Shown piece by piece: positions 25,351-35,736 of a DNA stretch of 35,787 nucleotides. The stretch spans positions 1-35,787 of the forward strand of contig SCQV01000055.1 in the NCBI GenBank assembly GCA_004299085.1, in the 5' to 3' direction. Below the pieces are notes generated by a model. The model was given only the letters and a program-made list of their open reading frames with translations. It did no database searches and had not been told where the DNA came from. This DNA comes from Chitinophagaceae bacterium. Its GTDB lineage: Bacteria; Bacteroidota; Bacteroidia; Chitinophagales; Chitinophagaceae. How positions within the stretch are numbered: the first letter of the stretch is position 1; the number at the start of each line of letters is the position of its first letter. The position numbers and the translations under genes are program-made.

Positions 25351-26712
25351 TTATTTTGTATGGATAATAAGGCTTTGTCCGATTTTAATGGTAGTGCCGT
25401 CCAAAAGATTCCATTGTTGAATTTGTTCCACTGTTACCCCATATTTTTTTGAAATGTTATATAGGGTATCCCCCTGTTTCACTTCATAAGTCACGGATGC
25501 TGGTGGCGGGGATTGTTTAGCCTGCCTGACGATTTTGGTATCCGGTTGTTTTCCAGAAGAATCTGTAGCAGCAGGAGCGGAGGTATTTTTATTTTGCTGA
25601 TCAAGAAGATTGTTGAGCTTTTGTTTCCATTCATCATTCTTTTTTGGGGAAGAGGTCCTACGGTTATTGGCCAGCAACTGATTGGAGTCTGGCGCATAGC
25701 CATGAAGATATAAGACCTCACCGGGCTGTAATAGATCACTACCACGGATTCTGTTGCGTTTGAGAACCCATTTTGACTGTATTCCTTCTTCCTGTGCCAC
25801 TTCATGCAAAGTTTCTCCATTTCTCACCAGGTGGGTTTCATGTGCTCCGGTCTTTTTCTTTTTTTGTAAATAAATAAGCATGTTCTTATTAATCACATCG
25901 CTGTTCAGCTCATTGAGCCGCACTAATCTGCTTAGCCTGATATGATATTTCTCGGCGACGGAAATTAATTGTGTCCCCTCGGGTAAATACACCACCTTTC
26001 TGCCATTAATCCGAAACAAACCTGCAGGATAGGGAGAGATAACGGCAGCTTTCGTTTCAGCAGCCGGCTGTGAAACAGGTTTGTGTTTCACGATGCCCAT
26101 TGCTCTCCGATCTTCCTCCACTTTTTTATCCAGCATGGCTGCGAAAGCATTTTGTGGGTTGTTTTTCATTTGGGCATAGGCTTGTTCCGAATATTGTTCC
26201 AGGTTCCATGTTTGAACGGTATTAATGAGCTGTTGTGCATACGTGCTACTTGTGGCATAGCCGGCTCTTTTTAATCCCTGCGCCCAGGCTTTATAATCTA
26301 ACGGATCTAAAGAAAAAAGGAAGGCGTACCGAGGAGATGATCTTAAAAAATCGGAATGATCCCGCCAGGAGGAATCCGGATTTCCATAAGCCCGAAAACA
26401 TTCGTCAGGTGCATCGTCATTATGAAGTACGCTTGGGCCTGTCCAGTCCGACTTACATTTAATACCAAACTGATTATTCGCATGCGTAGCCAGCCACCCT
26501 GTCCCTGCTTGTGACTCAACGATGCCTTGTGCCAGGGAAATGGCTGCCGGCACCCCTGTCCGAATCATTTCTTCTTCGGCGATTGGTTTATAAATTTCAA
26601 TATATTGTTGGATTTGGCTGTCAGTCTGTGCAAAGGATACCTGTGTAAAACAAATAGTTGCACCGAATATTATCAGGGCTTGTGATGCCATGATTTTTGC
26701 TAAAGCTTTCAT
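25351..26712 (-). CDS. Glucosaminidase domain protein with C-terminal LysM repeats
   Basis: AISLAQGIVESQAGTGWLATHANNQFGIKC (FlgJ-like glucosaminidase); VTYEVKQGDTLYNISKKYGVTVEQIQQWN (LysM), plus two weaker LysM-like segments. Confidence 0.92.
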   Translation of the reverse strand: MKALAKIMASQALIIFGATICFTQVSFAQTDSQIQQYIEIYKPIAEEEMIRTGVPAAISLAQGIVESQAGTGWLATHANNQFGIKCKSDWTGPSVLHNDDAPDECFRAYGNPDSSWRDHSDFLRSSPRYAFLFSLDPLDYKAWAQGLKRAGYATSSTYAQQLINTVQTWNLEQYSEQAYAQMKNNPQNAFAAMLDKKVEEDRRAMGIVKHKPVSQPAAETKAAVISPYPAGLFRINGRKVVYLPEGTQLISVAEKYHIRLSRLVRLNELNSDVINKNMLIYLQKKKKTGAHETHLVRNGETLHEVAQEEGIQSKWVLKRNRIRGSDLLQPGEVLYLHGYAPDSNQLLANNRRTSSPKKNDEWKQKLNNLLDQQNKNTSAPAATDSSGKQPDTKIVRQAKQSPPPASVTYEVKQGDTLYNISKKYGVTVEQIQQWNLLDGTTIKIGQSLIIHTK

Positions 26713-26721
26713 CAGAAAGAT

Positions 26722-27369
26722 TTATTTTTTCATCATAAAAAAAAGCCCGTCTCTTATCGTCAGCATCACCTTGTCAATACGTTGATCCGCGGCAATTTTC
26801 CTATTAAACGCGGAAATAGCTTTTGCATTATTGCTTTGCTTATCACCCAGCAACAAAGTTTCTCCATGGAATAATACATTGTCAGCCATTATAATCCCCC
26901 CCTGCCGGACTTTGTCAATAATCAAATCGAAATAAGCGGCATAATTCGGCTTATCTGCATCTATAAATACCAGATCGAATGGGCCGGACAACGTTGGTAT
27001 AATATCCAAAGCATCGCCGTTGTGTAAGTTAATTTTATTATCCATACCTGCTTCGTGAAAGTATCTTTTACAACGCTCTATTAACTCATCATTTTTGTCA
27101 ATAGTGTGTAGAACCCCGCCTTCCTGCAATCCTTCTGCAAGGCACAGGGCCGAATATCCTACGAAAGTTCCTATTTCCAATATAGATACTGGTTTTACCA
27201 TTCTGCTGATCATGCTCAGAAACCTTCCCTGCAAATGTCCGCTGAGCATATTGGCCTGAGGAACCTGGGTATTGGTTTCACGGTTTATTTTTTGGAGGAA
27301 GTCCGACTCTTGGGAAGTGAAACTTTCGGCATAACGATGCAATTCATCTGGGATAGCGTCAGACATCAT
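26722..27369 (-). CDS. O-methyltransferase (class I SAM-dependent, family 3)
   Basis: MVKPVSILEIGTFVGYSALCLAEGL; FDLVFIDADKPNYAAYFDLIIDKVRQGGIIMADNVLFHG. Confidence 0.92.
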   Translation of the reverse strand: MMSDAIPDELHRYAESFTSQESDFLQKINRETNTQVPQANMLSGHLQGRFLSMISRMVKPVSILEIGTFVGYSALCLAEGLQEGGVLHTIDKNDELIERCKRYFHEAGMDNKINLHNGDALDIIPTLSGPFDLVFIDADKPNYAAYFDLIIDKVRQGGIIMADNVLFHGETLLLGDKQSNNAKAISAFNRKIAADQRIDKVMLTIRDGLFFMMKK

Positions 27370-27385
27370 TGTTGCTTTGAAATTG

Positions 27386-28084
27386 TCAGAAATTGGGCCT
27401 TAACGGATTCTTCGAATAAAATTCTTTAAAGTAATTTACCACTTCTCCGGGCGTATCAAAAAGATGAAGGAGGTTCATATCATCCGGTCCAATATTGTGC
27501 TGCTCATCCCGCATTACCTGTGAGAACCAATCTAACAACCCTTTCCAATATTCTTTTCCCACAAGCACCATGGGTGTTTCATTCATTTTTCTTGTTTGAA
27601 TAAGGGTAAGCACTTCCGTGAATTCATCCATAGTTCCGAATCCGCCGGGCATCATAATAAACCCTTGTGAATATTTGGTGAACATCACTTTCCGGACAAA
27701 GAAATAATTAAAATTGATAGTCTTATCCATATCTATATAAGGATTGCTATGCTGTTCGTGAGGCAGTACAATATTTAATCCTACCGAACGGCCGCCGGCT
27801 AATTGGGCTCCTTTATTGGCAGCTTCCATGGTGCCGGGGCCACCGCCGGTGATAATACCGAAACCTTCTTCTGCAAGGCTTTTGGCTACTTCTACCGTCA
27901 GCTCATAATAAGGATTTCCGGGTCTTGTCCTTGCCGATCCGAAAATGGAAATGCAGGGCCCTATTTTATTTAAAGTATCAAAGCCTTCTACAAATTCCGA
28001 CATGATTTTAAATATCTGCCAGCTTGAGTGTGCCCTGGTTTCTGTCCATTCCCTGCTTTTCAGGTTTTTAATGAGGTCGTTCAT
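27386..28084 (-). CDS. TIGR00730-type Rossmann-fold (LOG family) protein
   Basis: ISIFGSARTRPGNPYYE; GFGIITGGGPGTMEAANKGA; FIMMPGGFGTMDEFTEVLT. Confidence 0.93.
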   Translation of the reverse strand: MNDLIKNLKSREWTETRAHSSWQIFKIMSEFVEGFDTLNKIGPCISIFGSARTRPGNPYYELTVEVAKSLAEEGFGIITGGGPGTMEAANKGAQLAGGRSVGLNIVLPHEQHSNPYIDMDKTINFNYFFVRKVMFTKYSQGFIMMPGGFGTMDEFTEVLTLIQTRKMNETPMVLVGKEYWKGLLDWFSQVMRDEQHNIGPDDMNLLHLFDTPGEVVNYFKEFYSKNPLRPNF

Positions 28085-28085
28085 A

Positions 28086-29579
28086 TTATGATGCTTTTTG
28101 TAATTGTAATTCTAAATTTTTTTTCTTCGATATAATCATCATGCCGATAAATGTAATCAATCCGTTAACGATGAGCAGTTCAAATCCGAATACGTATCCG
28201 CCCAGCCAGGCTTTGGAATGTGAAGCCAAAAGCCAGCATACAAAGGGTGATAACAGGCAGACCACAGGTACCCATTTATCATGAACCTGACGCTTAGCTA
28301 TGATGCCAAACATAAACATACCCAGTAAGGGCCCATAAGTATAAGAGGCAACGGTAAAGATGGCGGTTACCACAGCTTCACTTACCAGATATTTAAAACC
28401 CACTACTACTAAAAGGAATACGACTGAAAAAAGAATATGTATGTTTTTCCTTAACCTGATTAATTTTTTAGCATTTCCTTCCGTGGCTTGCCGTTTATCC
28501 ATATTCAAAAAGTCAACGCAAAAGGAAGTGGTGAGTGCCGTAAGCGCTGAATCTGTAGTGGCAAATGTGGCGGCAGTTAAACCGAGGACGAAAGTTATGG
28601 CAGCGACCGGGCCTAAATAATTGAAGGCTATATCAGGAAATAAGAAATCAGAACGGCCGGGGAATGGGATATGTTTCGCATTGGCAAAAATGTAAAGCAA
28701 AGCGCCTACGCTCAGGAAAAGAATATTAACCAGAACAAAAATCCCCATAAAGGAAAACATATTCTTCTTCGCTTCATACAGGTTGCGGCAGCTCAGATTT
28801 TTCTGCATCAAATCCTGATCCAGTCCCGTCATCGCGACAGCCACTGCGGCGCCACCGAGAAAATGTTTCAGGAAGAAACGACGGTCGCTGAGAAAATGAT
28901 CGAAGATGAAAATCTTAGAATAGCTGCTGTTTTTTACGGTATCAATTAATCCGCCTATGCTCAGATGCATGGCTTTACCGATAAAAATAATAGACAGGAT
29001 AACTGATGCAACTAAAAATACAGTTTGAATAGTGTCCGTCCATATAATTGTTTTTAATCCGCCCCGGAAAGTATAGGTCCAGATCAGCAGGAGTGAAACT
29101 GCTACGGTCACCCAAAACGGAACACCCCAGTTTTCAAAAATGAAATGTTGTAAAACAATAGCTACTAAAAACAACCGGAAAGCAGAACCTATAATGCGTG
29201 ATATAAGAAAAAAGAAAGCACCTGTTTTATAAGACCAAAAACCAAAGCGATGCTCTAAATAAGTGTAAATAGAAGTCAGTTTAAGTCTGTAATACAAAGG
29301 CATCAGCACAGTGGCAATGATGACATATCCCACTGCATTTCCGAGAACAAATTGAAAATAACTGAAGTAATCCTGGTTAACTGTGCCTGGGACAGAAATG
29401 AAAGTAACTCCCGATATGGAAGTGCCTATCATGCCAAAGGCTACCAGATACCATTTGGAATTGCGGTTGGCAATAAAGAAAGTATCATTATCTGTGGATT
29501 TTCTGGAAGTGAGCCATGCAATTACAAGCAAAAGAATGAAATAGCCAATTACAAAACAGAACAGAATTCCCGGGGTCAT
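28086..29579 (-). CDS. Sodium:solute symporter family protein
   Basis: 497 aa with many TM segments; FGMIGTSISGVTFISVPG, TAATFATTDSALTALTTSFCVDF. Confidence 0.9.
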   Translation of the reverse strand: MTPGILFCFVIGYFILLLVIAWLTSRKSTDNDTFFIANRNSKWYLVAFGMIGTSISGVTFISVPGTVNQDYFSYFQFVLGNAVGYVIIATVLMPLYYRLKLTSIYTYLEHRFGFWSYKTGAFFFLISRIIGSAFRLFLVAIVLQHFIFENWGVPFWVTVAVSLLLIWTYTFRGGLKTIIWTDTIQTVFLVASVILSIIFIGKAMHLSIGGLIDTVKNSSYSKIFIFDHFLSDRRFFLKHFLGGAAVAVAMTGLDQDLMQKNLSCRNLYEAKKNMFSFMGIFVLVNILFLSVGALLYIFANAKHIPFPGRSDFLFPDIAFNYLGPVAAITFVLGLTAATFATTDSALTALTTSFCVDFLNMDKRQATEGNAKKLIRLRKNIHILFSVVFLLVVVGFKYLVSEAVVTAIFTVASYTYGPLLGMFMFGIIAKRQVHDKWVPVVCLLSPFVCWLLASHSKAWLGGYVFGFELLIVNGLITFIGMMIISKKKNLELQLQKAS

Positions 29580-29736
29580 GCAATAGATTTATATATAAAC
29601 GAAGGGTTAAAGATAAAGAAAAATTATGTCACGTTGCCTGCCAATTCTTTGGCATTCCCTGATTCTACCCTTAGCAAAAGCATTTGGCTCCGTACTTTTG
29701 ATATGGGAAAGAAATTCAATTTAATTTTTAATTATC

Positions 29737-29764
29737 AGCCTGAACGATCCCTTTTTTTCAGGCT
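29737..29764 (+). other. Inverted repeat just upstream of a TTG start (AGCCTGAA / TTCAGGCT)
   Basis: 8-bp perfect stem, 12-nt loop, 14 bp before the TTG at 29779; TACTTTTG -7-like element at 29693-29700. Confidence 0.4.
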
Positions 29765-29778
29765 TAAAATGTTACGTC

Positions 29779-30138
29779 TTGTTTCACGATCTGCTAAGCA
29801 CTACAAAACTGGACATTACTGTTATAGCTGCTATTGCGGGTTATACTGCTTTGAGGCTTAGCATTCACATGGACAAAGGATATCTTCCCAAACCGGTTGT
29901 CTTTTTTCGCAATGAATTATTGCTCACGGGGTTTGCTTATCTGGGAATCGGATACCTCTGTGCCGCTATTCTGACTTCGTTGATTGTGAATCCCTGGTGG
30001 ACGATATTATTTATCTTGTTTTTTACGGTTATTCTGAGCGAGTTCGTCATTATTCCCTTGCTCAGGCAGCATGCTTGTATTCTGTCAGGTGTGCTGATGC
30101 TGGCCACTATCTATTTTTACCTGCAGTATATCTTTTAA
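29779..30138 (+). CDS. Hypothetical small membrane protein (TTG start, uncertain)
   Basis: 119 aa with three to four hydrophobic segments (FRNELLLTGFAYLGIGYLCAAILTSLIV, WTILFILFFTVILSEFVIIPLL). Confidence 0.6.
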   Translation: MFHDLLSTTKLDITVIAAIAGYTALRLSIHMDKGYLPKPVVFFRNELLLTGFAYLGIGYLCAAILTSLIVNPWWTILFILFFTVILSEFVIIPLLRQHACILSGVLMLATIYFYLQYIF

Positions 30139-30752
30139 AGACCTATATCCACTCCTGCACGAAATATAGGTTTATTGCCGTAAGGAGCATGCGGATTTTG
30201 TAAAACATCATATAAAATCATCAGGGTAAATGCACTGTTCCTTCCTGTATTTTGCGAATAGCCAATACCTGTCAGCAGGCTTGGAACATGCTCCCGGTAT
30301 TTTTGAGTGGTGACGCCGTTCCCATTGTAAAAAAATGTTTTCCCGAAAATAAAGTTCATTTCGGGTTGTATATGAACGAATAATTGTGGGATGGGATAGA
30401 TCCTTCCGAAAATGCCGCCACCCAATACGCTGTAACGGTCTTTTTGATAAAGGGCGTTTGTCTGGTCATAATATTTTACGGACTCATACTGTGTGTTAAT
30501 CTGAAAACCCGCCGCCAGCAATTGAGAAAAACGATATCCTATAGAAGGAGATACATTTAAGTAGGTAATATTTCCGAACGTGAACCCCAGGCTGCCACCC
30601 GCGAAAAGCTTCTGCGGATCGAAACCCTTATGAGCCAATGTATCCTGCGCTTTTTCATAAGGAGGATGGTAATATTGAGCATGGACATTTCCTGCATAGC
30701 ATCCTGCCATGAGCATGCAACCCATTAAAATTTTTTGAAGCCGGCAATTCAT
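30135..30752 (-). CDS. Hypothetical outer membrane beta-barrel protein
   Basis: Signal peptide MNCRLQKILMGCMLMAGCYAGNVHAQ; GGSLGFTFGNITYLNVSPSIGYRFSQLLAAGFQINTQYESVKY. The ORF track start at 30794 overlaps the upstream gene; the Met at 30752 fits better. Confidence 0.75.
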   Translation of the reverse strand: MNCRLQKILMGCMLMAGCYAGNVHAQYYHPPYEKAQDTLAHKGFDPQKLFAGGSLGFTFGNITYLNVSPSIGYRFSQLLAAGFQINTQYESVKYYDQTNALYQKDRYSVLGGGIFGRIYPIPQLFVHIQPEMNFIFGKTFFYNGNGVTTQKYREHVPSLLTGIGYSQNTGRNSAFTLMILYDVLQNPHAPYGNKPIFRAGVDIGL

Positions 30753-30778
30753 AAGATAAGGATTCTGTGTTTTAATTG

Positions 30779-31831
30779 TTAGAAATGCGGACACAAATAG
30801 GTTCGTTTTTTAAAATGCCCGTTGGTTTTTGGATATAGTCCCAGATAAACCAGCGAGACTTCATAAGCCCCCCGACTCTTATCTGCAGAATTAAAAGAAG
30901 ATACCGTCACATCATAAGTGAACATCAGCCGCCATTGCCTGAGTTGATATCCAATAAGCGGGATTATAGCATCATTCACCCTGTAGTAAGCTCCTGCCAG
31001 CAACTGGAAGTCACCTCCCTCGCCGGACAGATCATAAGCTACCCATCCGCCGGCAACAGTTTCCGATGCTTTACTTTGATTAGAATAATAAGCATTGGGA
31101 TTGATGATTACATTGGGCGCTACTTTGATAACGGCGTTTAAAAATCCCGTATATCGCCTGCCGATTTCATTAGTTCCGCTTGCCAAAAAAGTTTCTTTTG
31201 GTGTATTGATATGCTGTACCGAGAAGCCGGCGTTCAGGTAAATATTATCCGTAGGAAAATAGGCATAATTCATCCCCGCCTGCAGGTCAAAATAATGAAT
31301 GTTGGATGAAACGAAGCTTTCGCCACTGGGTAATTGCGTATCGAAAAACCATTTTCCAAAAGCATCATTAAATTGATCGGGAAAAGTAAGCTTGGATAAA
31401 TCAATTCTTTTCATGGCAACGCCTCCGTTAAAGCCCAGCGTCAATAAGCTGTTGTTACCCAGCAACTGATGATAGGCAATAGAAGCATAGAGCTTGGTGG
31501 AAGTGAGCATACCATTCCCTGCATCGTCTTCCAACAAAACACCGCCGATGCCGAGCCATCCGTAGTACCATCTGTCGCGTAACAGTTGTGCATCTCCAAA
31601 GACAGAATAAGTTTTATAAGGCGCCGGAACGTTGGACCATTGATTGCGATAATTCATCCCAATCCGGTAATTGGCATCCGGGATAAAGCCTGTATTGGCA
31701 GGATTAGTAGTTAAAGGAGAATTGAAAAATTGAGAAAAATGCAAATCCTGCCCTTGCGAATATTCTGCAAAAACAAGGGTTATTATTAAGAAAGATATTA
31801 TTTTGAATAATCTATATTTCATGTTGAACAA
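30779..31831 (-). CDS. PorP/SprF family type IX secretion system membrane protein
   Basis: GQDLHFSQFFNSPLTTNPANTGFIPDANYRIGMNYRNQWSNVPAPYKTYSVFGD. Confidence 0.95.
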   Translation of the reverse strand: MFNMKYRLFKIISFLIITLVFAEYSQGQDLHFSQFFNSPLTTNPANTGFIPDANYRIGMNYRNQWSNVPAPYKTYSVFGDAQLLRDRWYYGWLGIGGVLLEDDAGNGMLTSTKLYASIAYHQLLGNNSLLTLGFNGGVAMKRIDLSKLTFPDQFNDAFGKWFFDTQLPSGESFVSSNIHYFDLQAGMNYAYFPTDNIYLNAGFSVQHINTPKETFLASGTNEIGRRYTGFLNAVIKVAPNVIINPNAYYSNQSKASETVAGGWVAYDLSGEGGDFQLLAGAYYRVNDAIIPLIGYQLRQWRLMFTYDVTVSSFNSADKSRGAYEVSLVYLGLYPKTNGHFKKRTYLCPHF

Positions 31832-31848
31832 TCAAACCATAAAACCAT

Positions 31849-34800
31849 TTATCTTATTAACGCTATACTACCCTGCTTAGTTGTTTCTGTCCCATCGTTG
31901 AAAACGATATGGAGGGTATAAGCATATACATCCATTGGTTGTGGTTTTCCATGGAATTTACCATTCCATCCCTTATTCTGTATGTAGGCAATCTGAGGGT
32001 CGTTGCTTTCAAATACCAATTGTCCCCAGCGGTTATAAACGCGGAAATTTATTTTGACAACCCCAAAAGCACGGGGTGCAATATAATCATTTATTCCGTC
32101 TCCATTGGGTGTGAATGCGTTTGGCATGGCCAAATGGGGGATGATGGTTTCCGTAACATCCTGTGAAGCGGTATCAGCGCAACCGGCATTGTTATAAGTT
32201 ACTAATTCCACATTATAAGTCCCTGATTTAGGAAACAGATGTTGTGGGCTTTTTTCGGTAGAAGTACTTCCATCTCCAAAATCCCAGTAATAGTGCAGCG
32301 TGTTATCTGAGCCGCTAAAGTTGGATAAAGAAGTGTTGGTAAAGGTTATCACCTGGTTGGTCGCATTCTGTGGCGAAGCAGTAAAGCCTGCTGTAGGCTT
32401 TGGATAAGCCAGTACGGAATCTATCGTTTCATCATGCGTGCCGCAAACGGTGTCGTCGGCTATCAGCAATATATTATAATATCCGGCTTCATTAAAATCA
32501 TAAGGTAACTGACTCAAATCACCTTTATAAAAAGTATCTACTGTGCCCTGCGGGGTGGTAATGACCCATCTGAAATTCGTACCGCCCTGGGAAGCATTTC
32601 CTAATAAATATTGATTGGGAATGCAAACCGTATCCGGTGCCTGGATAACGGCTTTCAAACGATTGGAAATGCTGATGACTATGGAAGTATCCAATGGCGC
32701 ATTACAAATATCAGCCGTATCCTGTAAAGTTAATGTGACCGTATAATTCCCTTCTCCGGGGAATTGATGATAAAGCGTGTCTGCATTGCTGATAACGGGA
32801 GCGGAATTATCCCCGAAGTTCCAGACGAATGCGCTGTCTGTGAAAGGAATATTTTTGGCATTAGAGGATAGATTGACAAACATATAACGATAGCTGTTGC
32901 ATGGCCGCAGCTTGTGTGTGATGATTTTCAGAATGGCAGGGTTATCTCCGATGTGGATTTTATCATAAGACGTATCATATTCAATACAGTCGCCGGGTAA
33001 ATATTTGATTAGTCTTACGGTGTAATAACCAGCCTGCCCGAAAGTATAATTAAAAATATAGGGTAATTTTTGTGTAGAATCCTGCACCACATGCTTTACC
33101 AGTGTGCTGTTATTTAATTGGGTGCTGTCCCAGGTATCAAAAACATCCCAAATCCATTGATAAGCACTCCTCCCATAAAGGGTGTCAATAAATGAAACCT
33201 GCTCATCATTGCAATAAACTTTTCTTCTGTCCTGGGTGGCCACTCCTCCTCTGACACCGTCGAGGTCAAAGGCAATTTTTAACGCTATTTCGTTGCATCC
33301 CGCCAGATTGGATCCGGGTTTTCTACTGCCATTGGAACGGCTGAAAACACCCGGAGGACCCGTTGGCCAAACAGTTCCACCGCCACAATTGCCGCATATA
33401 GCTTCATATATCACACCGGTGGGATCAAAGCGGCTGGTGCCTCCGTCCACATGATCCGTGAATCCGCCATTTTGCCCGTAAGTGCTGGCAAAAAGGATTT
33501 TTTGTGCATCTTTTTTCAAGACAAAAAAGTAAAAATCCCTGCCGTCCCCCGGACGGGGATTAATCGCATTGACCATAGGCATATCATTGGTACCGGAATT
33601 AGTGTACATGGTAGGAGTTCCCGGCTCTATCAATCCGCCCCATCCTGCATAATATACGTTCTCACAACGATCAACTAAGAAGGCGGTGGGTGAAATATTG
33701 GGTAAAGAAGGCGCGGTGGAATTATTTGAACCGAATACAGTGGAATATATATATCCTGAAAGGTCCGGTTTTAACTCGGCTATGAATTGCTTCCCATTGA
33801 GGTTAATGCCGGCATATTTGGCGTTATTGGTTACTGTCCACACTCCTTCTGTCGTTCCCGCTACATACACATTACCTCCAGTGTCCACCTGAATGCCATA
33901 GATCTGATCTGCCTGATCGGTACCCAAATAAGTGGAGCGGACGATAGAGGAACCGTCGTCCGTAATCTCTGTAATAAACCCGTCAATCCTTCCTCCATAA
34001 GCAGGTTGGATAACATTGCCTTTGATGGGAAAATCGGGGCTTTCTGTGCCTCCTGCCACATACAGATTCCCGTCTCCGGAGAAATTAACTACATAAGCGG
34101 CGTCATTGCCGCTCCCGCCGAGAAAGGAGCTCCAGATAACTTTGGAAAGGTCCGGCGCAGCTTTTAGCACAAAACCATCCTGTTGTACAGGCGCCCCTTT
34201 TATCCCACCGCCAAAATTCGGCTGAAAGACATTCCCGATAATGGGGAAATCACCGGATTGCGTGGAACCTACTAATATGACATTACCGGCGCCATCAACA
34301 TTTACCTCACCCCGCGCATCATCTCCGTAAAAACGGCGCAGAGAATAAGTATAAGCACCGTTTATGGTAGTATATTTATCTGCAATGTTAACGCCATCCG
34401 GGCCTTTGCCACCTATAGCCAACGAGCCTACCAAATCGCTGCCGGAAGCATTTAACTCAAGCAGCACAACATCCCAATTACCTAATGGACCCACTGAGTT
34501 GGCTGTACTTTTATTCCCATTTGCCTTCGGACCCGGCATCCCCGGCCCATCGGTGGTTCGTCCTGCAATGATCAGATTGCCGCTGCTGTTCACGATCAGG
34601 CTCTGCGGTTGCTCATTGCCTGAATTGCTGCCAATATAAGTTGCATATATTTCATTGGTTCCGTTTGGGCTGAATTTGGAGATACCCATATCAAATCCCC
34701 CTTCATTATAGACATTGGCTCCTCCGCTGAAATTCACCTCGAAAGCGCCGGTAGTGGTCGGGTATCCCATCCCGAAAACGATGCCGCCCATATAAAAATT

Positions 34801-35736
34801 CCCTTGTGCGTCATAAGTGGCCGTATAACCCCAGTTGTCAGCAGTAGAGCCACTGAAAGTTGCAAAGATCAGTCTTGGATCAATAATCAATGGATAACCG
34901 GGATTGTATTTATCAGAAATCTTAAATTGAAGGATATTCCCATTAAGCTTATAGCTGCAGGGTATTTCTATTTTATTATTATTGATGATCTGAAAGGCAT
35001 AGGGCGCTACCTCAATGATTTCACCCATCGTAGTATAAACATGTAAATGCCCGTCTTTGAGCTTCATTTTTGTCGGACCGGTATATTGCAAACGGATATC
35101 TTTCCTTGGATCACTGCCGGGATAAGCAATGAGATCATATTTTAATCCTTCATCCTGGGCATACACCCGGGCTTCAATATGAGGATACAAATCACGATAA
35201 GTAACTCCACTATATGCCCTCACATTGCTGGCCCATTTACTGCGATCAGTTCCGATGATATAATTATATCTTGTTTCTGAAGGATGGTCAGGTATCAACT
35301 GGGCATCTGGATTTGAGCCTAAAAAATTAACCTGATAGGCATATCCATGAATGACAGTAACGGGCTTATCCGGCATGGCATTTTCTCCTGAACCAGGTGT
35401 TTGATTTTTATTGGACTGATGCCCCGGGCCTTTTACAAACATACCGCCGTTCCCGGATGCATCGGTTTGATAAGCGGCCCCATGATAATAATTATGCATA
35501 TCAGTCATGTCCTTCTGACTGAGCAAGGCATAAGTAAAACCGTTTTGTCTAAGATAAATATATCCCCCCGGAATCTGCGTGCGATACTTCACGGCAGCAT
35601 TCCATTGTCCTTTATTTTCCCTGAATTGGTAAGAAACCTGTGCAGCAGCAGTCTGTGACAGGGCAAAACAAGTAACAACCAACAGTAAAATGATATAAAA
35701 TTTAGGTTTCGATATCAAAAAACGGTCTTTTAACAA
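31849..35736 (-). CDS. Large secreted protein with SBBP-like and PKD domains and T9SS type B (gliding motility-associated) C-terminal domain
   Basis: YQFRENKGQWNAAVKYRTQIPGGYIYLRQNGFTYAL N-terminus; DYWDFGDGSTS-type PKD segments (HYYWDFGDGSTSTEKSPQHLFPKSGTYNVEL); C-terminal NAFTPNGDGINDYIAP...INFRVYNRWGQLVFES. Confidence 0.93.
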   Translation of the reverse strand: MLKDRFLISKPKFYIILLLVVTCFALSQTAAAQVSYQFRENKGQWNAAVKYRTQIPGGYIYLRQNGFTYALLSQKDMTDMHNYYHGAAYQTDASGNGGMFVKGPGHQSNKNQTPGSGENAMPDKPVTVIHGYAYQVNFLGSNPDAQLIPDHPSETRYNYIIGTDRSKWASNVRAYSGVTYRDLYPHIEARVYAQDEGLKYDLIAYPGSDPRKDIRLQYTGPTKMKLKDGHLHVYTTMGEIIEVAPYAFQIINNNKIEIPCSYKLNGNILQFKISDKYNPGYPLIIDPRLIFATFSGSTADNWGYTATYDAQGNFYMGGIVFGMGYPTTTGAFEVNFSGGANVYNEGGFDMGISKFSPNGTNEIYATYIGSNSGNEQPQSLIVNSSGNLIIAGRTTDGPGMPGPKANGNKSTANSVGPLGNWDVVLLELNASGSDLVGSLAIGGKGPDGVNIADKYTTINGAYTYSLRRFYGDDARGEVNVDGAGNVILVGSTQSGDFPIIGNVFQPNFGGGIKGAPVQQDGFVLKAAPDLSKVIWSSFLGGSGNDAAYVVNFSGDGNLYVAGGTESPDFPIKGNVIQPAYGGRIDGFITEITDDGSSIVRSTYLGTDQADQIYGIQVDTGGNVYVAGTTEGVWTVTNNAKYAGINLNGKQFIAELKPDLSGYIYSTVFGSNNSTAPSLPNISPTAFLVDRCENVYYAGWGGLIEPGTPTMYTNSGTNDMPMVNAINPRPGDGRDFYFFVLKKDAQKILFASTYGQNGGFTDHVDGGTSRFDPTGVIYEAICGNCGGGTVWPTGPPGVFSRSNGSRKPGSNLAGCNEIALKIAFDLDGVRGGVATQDRRKVYCNDEQVSFIDTLYGRSAYQWIWDVFDTWDSTQLNNSTLVKHVVQDSTQKLPYIFNYTFGQAGYYTVRLIKYLPGDCIEYDTSYDKIHIGDNPAILKIITHKLRPCNSYRYMFVNLSSNAKNIPFTDSAFVWNFGDNSAPVISNADTLYHQFPGEGNYTVTLTLQDTADICNAPLDTSIVISISNRLKAVIQAPDTVCIPNQYLLGNASQGGTNFRWVITTPQGTVDTFYKGDLSQLPYDFNEAGYYNILLIADDTVCGTHDETIDSVLAYPKPTAGFTASPQNATNQVITFTNTSLSNFSGSDNTLHYYWDFGDGSTSTEKSPQHLFPKSGTYNVELVTYNNAGCADTASQDVTETIIPHLAMPNAFTPNGDGINDYIAPRAFGVVKINFRVYNRWGQLVFESNDPQIAYIQNKGWNGKFHGKPQPMDVYAYTLHIVFNDGTETTKQGSIALIR

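Noticed and set aside
27386-29579. Translational coupling of the LOG protein and symporter as a special fusion or operon novelty
   Set aside because: One-base spacing is ordinary for a tightly packed operon; both proteins are common families.
29352-29861. 169-aa plus ORF
   Set aside because: Largely antisense to the symporter, composition not protein-like, runs into the intergenic region.
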